Positions 50,701 through 62,800 of a DNA stretch of 64,000 bases are shown piece after piece. This DNA comes from Sitta carolinensis (Eukaryota > Chordata > Aves > Passeriformes > Sittidae): NCBI GenBank assembly GCA_032173965.1, contig CM063285.1, positions 22,355,660 to 22,419,659 of the forward strand. Reading direction: 5' to 3'. A model generated the notes under the pieces. That model saw only the letters and a program-made list of their open reading frames with translations, searched no databases and was not told where the DNA came from. Made by a program: the position numbers and the translations under genes. Position 1 is the first letter of the stretch. Every line of letters starts with the position of its first letter.

Positions 50701-53700
50701 AGCAAAAAAGAACACAAAGGGCAAGCCAATGGCTAGCTTAACACTTCTACAGCTGTGCATCCATCATTGGCTTCCCTTCTGCAAGCAAACAGTGTATGTT
50801 TCAAACACATTTCATACAAAGCTATAAATGCATGAACAAGACCAAGTCCAACAGGATGGCTATCTTCAAATCAGTATCATATATGCCATACGTTTTGCCT
50901 GCTCCTTAAAGCTTGTTTCATTATGAGAGAAATACTAAAGGAGAGAACTAAAATATAGAAATTCACATGCAATCTCATCGGAATCTAAATGTTACAGATA
51001 TATCTAATGTTTGATATATGGACTTAACATATTGGTTCCAAACAGCCTTATTCTTGTATAATTTAAAGAAAAATTATCGTACTTCTTCTGCCAACTCTGG
51101 TACATTTGTAGAAAATATTCCAGAGTCATCAACAGAGTTATTTCAGAGTATTTTTCAGGGAGATAAAGATTTATTAGAATCCAAGATCATAACCGATTCT
51201 TGAAAAACTCCAGATTTAATTCAAATGTGGAAGAGCTACAAAGCAGACTGCTAATAGCCAACATCATAAAAAGCAACAGGCATCTGTGGATCTGTCTAAC
51301 AATGACAGCATTGGGGTTTTTTCCCTCTAAAAGATCTTAAGCTTTAAATCCCCACAGTATTTACAATATCAAATAGGCCAACTGGTTTATTTTTAGAACA
51401 GTCCACTTAAAAGACCCTAGAGAAGATACACAAATAAGTGCAACTACAAATTTGATTGCATTACCCATCAAAAGACAATTATACAGTGGATGCAGACTGT
51501 TCTTCCCGCAATAATTACTTCATTAAGGTGTAGTCTATAATTCACTAAATGCACATTACTAAAGAACCTTCTTGAAAGTAAGACAGTTTGTTAAACAAAC
51601 AAGCAAAACTGCCTTCAAAAAATGCAGGATCACATAGTTAAATATACAACGCACGTTCATAATGATAGAAGAACAAGTTTAGTTATAAAGATCAGGTTTT
51701 TAAAAGAAAACAAAGCAACCATACATTCTATGTCATTAAGGTTCAAGTTGCCAACAACTTATCTGAGCCGGTTTTGAAGCAGTCATAAGGAACACAATTA
51801 TTGAAAAGACATTTTTTCTTTCCTATGTTCCATCCTAAAACTGTCACACATCTCGTGCAGAGGCAGCAAGAACTTCTATTTGGAACAGAAAAGGAAGAGA
51901 AAGGAAAGCCATCTATGTCAGGTTTTCTGATGTATCTGCAAAACGATCTGTTACTGTGTGAACACAACATTTCTGGGGAATTCGTTTGTTTCAATAATTC
52001 AGTTGATGAATCATGAATCACCTCCTTTAGACTTGTTCACTATACCCTGTTTGAGAAACCTAAGTAATACACTAATAAATGCATCAGGTTCCTATTTTAC
52101 AGTCACTTTTAAAAATCTTTTCCTCTCCAGGAGTCATTTGGAGTAGATATCCCTGAATTTATTCAAGAGCATGAGCAGGTAGGTAAAGTCTGAGGGACAG
52201 AAGAGGGAAAATAAATGTTTATTAATAACACAGATAAGAGTAAACTGGACAGGAGTTGGTAGAAATTTCATAAAAACAATTTCTAAATTAATTTGAAAAT
52301 ACATTTCAATATTTAGCAAGGGAAGAATCTCATGTAAGACCACAGATATGCCTCCTTCAGTTGTATGTGCCAGAGACACCACTTGAGTTTGAAATTGTAC
52401 TACAGGACTTAATTTTCTTTTTGGCTTGAAATGACCAAATTTATATCAAGGTATTATAAAATTATCCCCCACATTATTATTAATATTATTATGTTATAAA
52501 AATCAATGCAGACTATTGTTCCAATTCTAAAGTCATCAATTCTTTTCTATAATGAAAGATTGGGGAACTTCAAAGCTCTCTTTTAGATACTCTGAAAGAA
52601 CACTCCCAAAATTATTTTTTTATATTTCAAACATTGTATTTTAATAAAAAGCATATGCTGAATATGGAGTATTTTGAAAAAAAAAACCAAGGAACAACAT
52701 ATACATCATTACACATACATATTTACCAAAATAACAGAGAGGATTTTGACTCTTTACATGCTGTGTTTTAATTGAAAAGCACTAAATGTATCAAATGAGT
52801 ATTTAAGCTGTTTGATCCACCACAGAGATGAGGCACATGCAAGTATCCGAAGTTTGCCACTTTCCTGCTTTAAGAGTTTCTAGTCTTTTTTGTGCTTTCT
52901 TGGATTTTTTAATGACTCAGGGACATACCTCCACACAATGACACATTCATCTTACCCACTTGATCTTCCAAGAGAAAACCTTTGTGAAATACAATGGATA
53001 TGGCCAAGATGTTGTAGAAAATATATCAAAATGCCACTAATGAAAATTGTCCCTTACAACAACTCAATGTCAGTAGGTAGCTGTATACAGATGAAGAGGT
53101 TCAAAATCTTCCTCGACCTGAAGTATTATTGAAGTATTATATTGTAAATATAACATATTTTAAATTATATTATGACATATCATCTACAAAGGAGACCCGC
53201 TGAAAACTTGTCAAATACTTAATTTGCTCTGTCAGGATCATTTTCCACCATTTTAATAAGTTCTCTAACTATAAAATTACCAATTCTACAGGAATCAAAT
53301 CCAAAAATTCTACAAAGTCACATGAATCCCAAAGAAAAAGCTCATCAAATACATTTAGAAATGTTCATAAAGAATGACAGAGATATTTTAACATAAACAT
53401 ACAGTCCATGTTAATTATTGTCTTGCACATGAGGGCTAATAAATCCACAATTTCTATAAATCAAAGTTACTCAATATAGAAACTGTCAAAGTATTTCTTT
53501 CTATCCCATAATATCTCATCTAACTTTACAGTGGTTTGACTCAGGCCATTGAAACTTCTACAAAATAAAACTAACTATGGAAAAGAAGCCCAAATTTAAA
53601 CAGGAACACATCACATCATACCTTGGTATTGATAAATACCAGGAAGAAAATGCACTCACCTACATTCTAAAATCAGCTTGAAAATTAACACCAAATTAAG

Positions 53701-54660
53701 TCATTGTACCACTCCCTTCCAATGAGATATGCATTTCATTAAATATACTATTTCATCTGACAGACATAATTCATGTCAAATAGGAAAGACATTCTTTCAC
53801 GGAAAGACAAATTAAAATTAAGATGTACCTACCAGTACACAATGACAAATGACAATATCCATTTAAGCTACTAAATTTGGTAACTATAATCAATTCCCTG
53901 CTTGTTAAGCACTTGAAAGGTTTAGAGTAGATGGTTTTATTTATTCTTACTATATTTTAATTTTGTACATAATTCACCAAAGAAATCTACCCTGTCTCTA
54001 TTTCCCTGACCTAAAAATGTATGAACATTGATATGTCATCCTTCATACCTGAACTGAGACCAAATTCAATACCTGCCTCAGCAAAACTTTGGTGCAATTT
54101 TGTCCAGTAAAGTGCTTTGCTTTAAAGGGAATGTAAATAACAAAGTTCTATGCAAATGTATAAGGAAACTCCTAAAACTACTTTGAGCTACAGAACAAAA
54201 TTATATCTTGTTCAAACATATAGAAAGAATATCACTGTCTGAAGTGTCAGGGAAATGGACTTTAGAATAGTTATTTCCAAACTTACATGACTAAAGACAC
54301 CCCGCTGTAAACAAAAGAGCCTCTTTGATAGCCTCATACTGATTAATGCCCTTTCAGATCATGAAAAGAAGCAAAAGACTTTCAGACAACACTTGCTGTT
54401 GTCATCAAACCCCCCAGCAGTAAGATGTAAAACTAGCCTGGTGATGTTTTGCATCACTTCTTTGAAACGTGCTGTTTCAAAGTTGGTCTTTCAGGTCGCT
54501 ACACAATGAGCCAAGACAAGACTTCTTCAGTGAAAAAGAGTATTTTCTTTAAAAAATATTTACTATTAATTTAGTTAGGAAAAAACCTAATTACATTGCC
54601 ATGAAGAAATGCATATGATTTTCATGAACATATAGAAGTGGGGAACATGCACTTTTAGTT

Positions 54661-54674
54661 TGCCCTCTGGTGGC
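54661..54674 (-). promoter_or_regulatory. Candidate CTCF binding motif
   Basis: tgccctctggtggc on the plus strand matches the reverse complement of the CTCF core motif (CCASYAGRKGGC) at all twelve core positions. CTCF organises chromatin loops in vertebrates. The match is sequence only; occupancy is unknown. Confidence 0.45.
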
Positions 54675-57234
54675 CAAGTCCAACGCTGGCTACATTGAGA
54701 CAGATGTACTTTGGGATCGGTGTCATTGGAAGGCAGCAGGTATGTTACAATTACTTGCACAGTTCTTCATCTAACCCCTCACATATTTTCAGCACACAAC
54801 TACAGCTGTTATTCGTATACCTTCTACAGTTTCCAGCTACATACCTTTGAATGTCTACCAAACCATTTGTACAGATCCGGTCATTGGCCAGGTTTAAGGT
54901 ATTTTAAAAACTAACAGAATGTAAAGAATGTAACTTTTTAATCTCCTGGAAAGATAAAAAGGTGCAAATGGAGGGCAGAGAGTTTTGAAGGACAGGATAA
55001 CAAACTGATTTATGCCACTAGATTTCAGTAAATCAGAGGATAAAACAGAGCTCCGAAGAAAATTACTCGAGTTTCTCAAAAGCACTTGTGAATTTGTCTG
55101 TATAGGAAAGTGACAACTACCACTCAAAAGCTAATTGTTACCACTATGCAATTCTAAGGGTAGAGATTTTGATTCCGTAGAATCTTTGAGAACATTTCTT
55201 GCAAGGGATTGATGAAAAAACTCACAGCAGAGCAGAACAAACCTGAAATAATCTGTAGCTACTAAGTTGTCAAATGGGATAAGAAGCCATTTCAGAGCCC
55301 GTAGAAGATCAGGTCTGACTGCTGAATAGAAGTACCACATTAAAAATTTCATAATGTTCCATTCTAGACACTTCGTCTGATAAGCATTATTTGAGAATAC
55401 GGAATTCTCTGTGATCCTGAGCAGCAACACATCAAGTTGACCAGTGTGCAACAGGAGACCAAGCTACTTTAAAAAAAATTCCTTTCCGTTTTCTTCTCCC
55501 CACTGTAATGGTCTGAAACAACCATATGCCTTAACCACACACTTCTCATCAAATCCAAGATTAATGTTATCCTTCTTTGCAAGCAATTAGCCTGGTAGGT
55601 TCTCAAAGGGCCTTTCTTTTGCATGAAGAGTTTCAAGTATATGAAAATTTAAAAGAACAAGAACTCAAGAATTCAAGAGTTTGCTGAAAATACAGACTTT
55701 ATTTGCCAACAGTGTTAACATTAACATTTTATTCCAATGAAGATTTCAGGCAATCCTGCAGCCCATTATTGCAACATCCAACAAAAGTATTCTGATTGCA
55801 AACATTCAAAAAGCTGCCAATTCTGCCTCGTACGCTAAATAAATGCACAGAGGCAGCTGCCTGAGGATTTGGAAAGACCAAAAGTGAGATGAGAATGTAT
55901 TACCCTCTAGTGACTGCCTACCAGCCAAAGCAAAAATTGTAAATATCTGCTTGTGTACTCTGTATAATAAAGCCAAGAAAAGGAGAAACTTCTATGTGCA
56001 ACTAAGAAGGGGAGAAAAAACTAATTGGCCCCAAAAAAAATTCCAGAGACTTGGGTAGTATTATTGCACCTAAGGCAACTGCTTTGTTTAAAACCGTGTA
56101 CAATGAGCATTGCATCAAAATTACAAAGTCTTTCTCGATAATTGTTTTCTAGATGAATTGGGAAACTGTAACTGGAATGATGAAACAATTACCTTCCTTA
56201 GTTGCAGTAATTTTAACTGTACTGGAGATTTGTAAAATGTTTTCCCTTACATCACTTTTGTCAAATATCTATTTGATTTGTTTAGTGAAAGATTTATGAA
56301 GGGAAGAACTGATGCAACACTGATAAAGCCTGTACTATTACTGGCTGCTCTGTAGTGCCTTTGATCCTTTTCAAATGACAGCATTATGCCTTTGTGACTC
56401 TTGCTTTTTTATCTTAGGTAGTTTTGATACTTAAGAACATGGTGGAGTAAACGGACAGTCTTTTTGTTATGAAAGAACAGATTTGGGAAAACACAAGTTA
56501 CACAAAGCCTTCCCTTTCCAGGTGTACCTTTCATACATGCAAAAAGGATTACAAGCTAGACACTTGCCAGTAATATAAGCCACTGTAAAAAATTCATGGG
56601 AGGGGAAGAGTGGGGAATGCCCCAGAATATCTGCCCGTCTTTTCTTCACACAATTCTGTAATACAACAACCTAACCAGCATTCAGGGGAAGAGTCATTTT
56701 AATAGTCCTGATCCAAGGTTTCTTCACCAGTCACATTAATTGTAGCATAAAAATATATATATTTTTTTTTAATAAGTAACCTTTTGAAACTGTTCGTTTC
56801 TATCCTTTCAGGAGAAATGTGGCATTGTTTCCCATCCATTCTATAGGACTTTGTGATGTTTTTCAAAATATAAAGTAGAAAAAAAATACCATTTCCTTTT
56901 TGAACATACACACACTTTACAAGAAAAACATACCCACAAACACAATCAAAAGCAATCCTTTGTTTAGAACTCAGATTAACCTAGATTTATAATAACCTAG
57001 AATAAGAAACTGGCTACTGACAGAAGATGCAAAAGTAAAACTGGAGAACTGGAGTTCATCTTAACAACACTGATTAAGTAAGCTTTCTTTCCAGGATACT
57101 GTTAGACGATAGCAGCATTCTATCCAGATAAAAACAATTGCCAAGGCTCTTCAATTATTTACTCTCAATGGCATTAGAGAATATTTAGGTTCACTAGGAA
57201 AAGCACACTTCCAGAAGGAAAAATAAGACATCTA

Positions 57235-57245
57235 CCACCAGATGG
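57235..57245 (+). promoter_or_regulatory. Partial CTCF-like core
   Basis: ccaccagatgg matches the first eleven positions of the CTCF core in the forward orientation, but the following bases (tca) depart from the consensus. It is weaker than the site at 54661 and points the other way. Confidence 0.2.
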
Positions 57246-57994
57246 TCACAGCTCTGTACGACAAAAACTCTGAAAAAAGAGCTAAGGATTTGCCAAGAAC
57301 TAGAGAGCTCATCTTCAGGCTACCCCAGTATAGAAGCCACAAATCTAAAGCCTGGGGGTACATTCAATTTGAATAAAAAAAGAGTCAGACTTCAGAATAA
57401 AAGACTATGCTACTTTGCCATGTGGCATTAGTGGATTAACTGTTCTCTGTAAGGCCAACTGTAATCTATTAACTTTAAATTACTGCAATGAAATGGCACT
57501 GGAGGTTTTAAACAAAATACAATTTCTGACTCCATACAAATATCCCCTTTTTTCTAGTTTCACTGGACCTACTTGTAACCTTCTCCACACTTATTCAATA
57601 AAAGTGAAGTTTCAAGAGCATCAGAAAGCAAATTGGCAGAGTATCAAAGTTAAATGAACCTCATACAGACTGAGGTATCAGGACCTATAGTTAACACTCC
57701 CTATCCCACTCAGATTTTTTAAAAGGTTGCTGAAACACTCAAAAAATAGAAGATATGATAGAAGCATAGAATGTTTTGGGATGTAAGAGATCTTAAAGAT
57801 CATCCGGGTCTAACTCTCCAGCCAAGGATAGGGAACCTTTATGTAGACCAGGTTACTCAAAGCTTTGTCCAGCACAGCATTCAACACTTCCAGAGATAAG
57901 GCATCCACAGCTACTCTGGGCAGCATTTTCCAGTGTCTCACCACCCTCACAGTAAAGGATTTATTCTTAACATCTCATCTAAACCTCCTCCCTT

Positions 57995-58429
57995 TCACTC
58001 TGAGAACTTTCTCCCTTCTCCTGTCACTACATGCCCTTGTACTAACTCCCTCTCCAGCTCTGTTGCAGCCCCCTGTAAGTACTGGAAGGTTTCTCTAAGG
58101 CCTCTCCAGAGCCTTCTGTTCTCCAAACTAAACAACCCCAACTCTCTCAGCCTGTCTTCACAGGAAAGGCACTTCAGGCCCCTGACCATTTTCACAACCT
58201 ACCTCTGGACTTGTTTCCTCTCATTCATGTCCTTCTTATGCTGGGGGTCCCAGACCTGGATGCAGGATTCCAGGTGGGATATCACAAGAGCAGAATAAAG
58301 TAGATTAGGAGAATCACCTTCCTCAATCTGCTGGCCATGCTTCTTGTGACGCAGCCCAGGATGTGATTTGTTTTCTGGGCATAAAGTGCACAATGATGGG
58401 TCATGTTGAGCTTCTATCCCCCAACACAT
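57995..58429 (-). pseudogene. CR1 ORF2 reverse-transcriptase C-terminal fragment with an in-frame stop
   Basis: One minus-strand frame carries the C-terminal CR1 polymerase region, including LLYSALVISHLESCIQVWDPQHKKDM and then, after a TAG at 58199-58201, [26 protein letters not shown]. The stop falls inside a normally continuous run. Past about 58.05 kb the frame drifts from the family pattern, consistent with further indels. Confidence 0.85.
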
Positions 58430-59557
58430 CGAGTACTCCCCAGGGTGCTCTCAGTTCATTCTCCACCCAACTGTACTTGTGCTTGGGGTTGCCCCAGCCC
58501 CCACACAGGACCTTGCACTCGGCCTTGCTGAACTTCATGAGGTTCACGCAAGACTATCCCTCAATCCTGTCCAGTTCCCTCTGGATGCCATCCCCTCCCT
58601 ACAGCATTATGATCTCACCACACAGCTGGCAAACTTACTGAGGGTGCCCTCAATCCCACTGTCCATGTCAACAACAACGCTAACACTAATTCCACATCAA
58701 CCACTGAGGAATGACAGTCATCTCCATTTGGGCATCAAGATGTTGACCACAACCCTTCCAGGGCAGCCATCCAGCTAATTCCAGCTTAGAAATTAAGAGG
58801 TTGTGCAGGGTGGTGCCATATGCTCTTCACAGTTCCCAGAAGATGGCATCAGTTGTTCTTCCTGTATCCACAAACACTGTAATCCCATCACAGAAGGCCA
58901 TCTGGGCTGTCACCAAACACAGTTTCCAGGAGGAACTTCTCCATAGTACTACTGGACATTTAGGTAAAACTGACTGACCTGTGGTTTCCAAGGTCTTCTT
59001 TATCTCCCTTTGTAAAAAATGAGGTTATGTTTCCCCTTTTCCAGAAAGAACACCATCAGACTGCCACAATTTCTCCAAATATAATGGGTAGTGGCTTTGC
59101 CACTTCCTTGGATGGTTCCCACAGGACGCACAGTTGTATCTAATCAGGTCCCATGGACCCTCGGTTTCCTTAGATGGTCTCATATCTGATCATCTACAGT
59201 GGGTTGTTCTTAATTCTTCCAGCCTCTGCATCCTGCAACTCAGGCCAGTGTCACTGGAACACCAGTGAAGGCTGGGCAAGAAAGTTGCGTAGTACGTCAA
59301 CCTTCTTAATATCCTGTGTGACCTGGTTCCCTGCTTCCTTCCTGAGAGAATCCACACTTTCCCTAAGTCTTTCTTTTATCAGTGATAGATTTTTTTGTTG
59401 CCCTTGATGTCCCTAGCCAGGTTTAAATTTATCAGGACTTCAGCTTTTCTCTCCTGATCTCTGACTCTTCAGACAATTCCTGTTTTCCTCCCAGGCTACT
59501 TATCTCTGCACCCACCCTCTGCAGGCTTCCTTTCTGTGTTTGAGTTTACCAACCTGC

Positions 59558-59854
59558 TCATCCATGCACGCCTCTTGGTGATTTTGCCCAAATTTTTTTT
59601 GTAGGGATGCATCGCTCCTGAGCTTGGAGGACATGATCCTTGAATATCAACCAGCTTTCTTGGGCTACTCTTCCCTCCACGGCTTTATCCCAAGGTGCTC
59701 TGTTGATCACATCCGTGAAGAGGGTCAGCTCTGCTCTCCTGAAGTCCAGGGTAGCAAGCTTGCTGTGCATCTTCCTTGTTGCCCTAAGAATCTTGAAGTC
59801 CACCACTTCATGGACACTGCAGCCATCACCACCCTTCAGATTCACATTCCCCAT
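59558..59854 (-). pseudogene. CR1 ORF2 endonuclease C-terminal fragment
   Basis: This 98-residue open frame within the CR1 element begins GNVNLKGGDGCSVHE and continues through FKILRATRK, TLDFRRAEL, PWDKAVEGR, SWLIFKDHVLQAQERCIPTKK. That order is the end of the CR1 apurinic-like endonuclease and the linker to the reverse transcriptase. Active copies have a serine-aspartate-histidine catalytic motif here; this copy reads SVH, with the aspartate replaced by valine. The frame is not continuous with the neighbouring endonuclease or RT segments. Confidence 0.85.
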
Positions 59855-62800
59855 CAGATCCTCCTTGTAGCTGAGAACAAGGTTCAGCAGAACATCTCTA
59901 TCACTTGGAGAAAGAAGTTGTCGTCAACACATTCCAGGAAGCTCCTGGAGTGCTTATGCCCTGCTGTGCTGTCCCTCCAACAGGTATTGGGTTGGTCAAA
60001 GTCCTGCATGGGAACCAGGGTTTGTTATAATGAGCCCACCCCTATCTGTCCAAAGAGGGCCTTTGGTCTTCCTAGTCAGGAGCCCTGTAGCAGACCTCCA
60101 CTACAATGCTACCTGTCCCTGCCCTCCCTTTAATCCTGACCCATAAACTCTGTCAACTCCTCATCGGTCCCCAAGTGGAGCTCCATGCACTCCAGATGGT
60201 CATGGACACAGAAAGTGACACCACCCCTGTCCCATCTCCCCGTCTATCTTCCTAAAGCCTGTATCTTTCCATTCCAACACTCCAATCATAGGAGCCAACA
60301 AAAAAACATCTCTGTAATGCCAAGATTTAACTCTTTGTTTAATTCTATGCTACGTGCACTAGCATAGAGCCATTTAAGCTGGGCCCCTATGAAGTAGACT
60401 TAGTGTCTGGAATTCTTTTGTACTGCCCTTGAGGTCCTCTCCTGTTGCTTTGCAAACCCTCTCCAGCTTCTGGCTTCTCCTCTAGCTCTGGTATCAAAGT
60501 GTTAAGAGAAGGATGGCTTGTAGTTCCCCTTTCTCAGCAACTTTAGTTCAAAAGCTCTCTTCACCAGTGTAGGAAGCCTATGACCAAAGGTACCCTTCCA
60601 CATGTAAGTTCACCTGAAAGAAACACTAAAGAAATAAAAAGTAAACTCCTAATATTTTCCTGCAGTGTACAGTACCAATTATCCTTTGCTTTTAAACACG
60701 AAATCATTGATGGTCATACTAACATCTTAATTCGTCTGAACAATAAAGAGCACCAATTTCAATTCACATGAATGTATAAAAGCATTCTTCTGAATTTAAA
60801 ACAGCATTTACTCCCAGCTGTTCAAAATTTCTTTGCTCACTTAACTCCATTATGCAAAGCTTCCATTTAATGCACTCAAATTACTTTTAAAAATTATTTT
60901 ACATATAATGCAGTCTACTTTGGATTCTTCATTCCAGAATATCTTCCTGAATATATCCTATTGCCCAAAATCACTTTAATTTTATAAGTTTTATAAGCAT
61001 TCTTATAGTCCAAAATAAAAGACTTTGACTAGCTAGAAAAATAAATTCAAATCACTGCTAAAAGAACTACTCACACACCCCTCTCCTAATTTTGGCTTAA
61101 AGAGAAAGAATGTTTTCCAGTCAGGATGTTCCAGGTGTTAATAAGCCACCAAAACCCACCCTTTAGCCTGATGCCTCTGCCTTCACTCCCATCCCCCTTT
61201 CTAAAACAAAGTCCCTTACTTAACACTCTACATTCAGAAAACTCATACTTTGAACTCTCAATGCCTCTCAGGCTAAGGTTATGTAGGACAAGAAAAATAT
61301 TTCTGCGGTGAAAGCTGCTTCATATCAGAAAACATGGTGAAATAGACATGACATCTATTTTTTTCAATGTTTGAGGCATTTGGGGCTAAAATCTCAAGCT
61401 TTCATCTTTGCATAGGTAGTTTAATACACTGCAATTCTCTTTTTTTTTCTTTACTCAAAAACAAACTGTTGTAGTGTAAAGCCTACAGGTTTCACAATAT
61501 TTCTCGTATGTACAGTAGGAACTTCATAAATACTATTTTATGCATCCCTAGATAACTGGAGTATGACAGCTTGTATGCCCAAAGCTGCTTTGTTTACTTC
61601 ATTTCTTGTTTTCAGACTTTTCTCCTTTCTGGCTCTCCTATACATAGATATATCTTTATATTTTACCTCCTATTTGTGTTCTTTTCATATAATTTATGAA
61701 GTTAAGGGACTTTTTTAAACTCTGGCCTTATCTGTTTTCATCTCCTCTTCAGAATTTACTACCAATCCTTCAATTCATTACTCTGATCAACAGCTTTTGA
61801 AGGTTCTCCCCGAAACTCAGGAATATAAATGGATGCGGGTAGTTGAGTGACAGAAGAACAATTCACAGCTACAAAGCCACACATCCTCAACAACTACAGC
61901 ACACCTAAGAATATTCTTGCTGTAGCTCCCTAGAGAAAACAACACCCACTCTGCAAACTGAGCACTACTGCAAAAACAGAATTTTTGGCAAAATACCTAT
62001 GCCTAATCCTCCTTCAGAGAAAGTACTGTAACACAGTGCACATGGGGCAAGGGAGTGTTCTGAGACATTCATATCCAGAGTGCTTTAATCAGCACAGTCT
62101 TCAAGGAACAACCCACAGCACATTTAAGTACTCTAAATATTTCCAAGAATTTCGGGTTATGCCCTTTATGAGTCCTCCACCACATACAAAACACACTGCA
62201 ATATTCGACATTTAAAAAAGCCAATCTGAAGATCAGACACTTCTATGAAAAAAAAAAGAGAAGCAATTGATTAAAAGGATATAATGTATCTTCTCTAATT
62301 TAGGTGTTGTCATTAAAAGGTACTAACTGTTTATAAAATATATCAATTCACAAAAAGGTTCATTGAACATCAAAATAAAATAAAGATAGAACATAAAAGA
62401 AAAATAAAAATCCAGAAAAACTCCTATAGGTGATAACTTTATTTTATTCTTCAGGAATAACCTCTAACGTGATTGGAAGTAGAAGAATGTTGAAACAAAA
62501 TAATTAAATTTTTAGTAACTACATAATAGCTATATATGTCAGGGTTAAAGGATGTCAACTTCTTTTAGCAATATAATGCTGCACTCTAAAAATAAAATAA
62601 TCTACACATAAAACACATCTTTTACATGCGGGTTCAATACTTTTTTCTTCACATGCTGAATTTACAGAATAACAAAGAATTGTCTTTCCATCAACTTGAA
62701 CAGAACACCAAAAATTCAAGATTACTTGTACCTCATTTTAGCATTTCAACATGAGCTGTTCCATCTGTACAAACCATCTAGGACAACTAGCCTTCCTAAC

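Larger units (their letters stand above)
57755..60605 (-). mobile_element. CR1 LINE, about 2.85 kb, 5'-truncated and decayed
   Basis: The plus strand shows the reverse complement of CR1. It starts at the 3' terminal repeat region (degenerate atgatagaagcatagaatg) and passes through the well-known 3' segment (near 57.9 kb, ...tctcaccaccctcacagtaaag). It then runs through the reverse-transcriptase region into the endonuclease region, with recognisable CR1 sequence to about 60.6 kb (near cttcaccagtgtaggaagcc). CR1 elements are non-LTR retrotransposons of about 4.5 kb, usually 5'-truncated, and this copy lacks roughly the first third. It has many small indels and at least one in-frame stop, so it is not active. 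It is the largest mobile element in the window, and its orientation matches the SPOCK3 transcript. Confidence 0.95.

Noticed and set aside
55131..55451. 106-residue minus-strand open frame.
   Set aside because: No domain or family resemblance, no splice context, and ordinary intronic composition; probably chance.
55905..55925. Third CTCF-like sequence (accctctagtga).
   Set aside because: Two core mismatches to the consensus.
57933..60133. Plus-strand open frames of 77 to 169 residues near 58 and 59.7 kb.
   Set aside because: They are antisense shadows of the CR1 element, whose real reading direction is minus.
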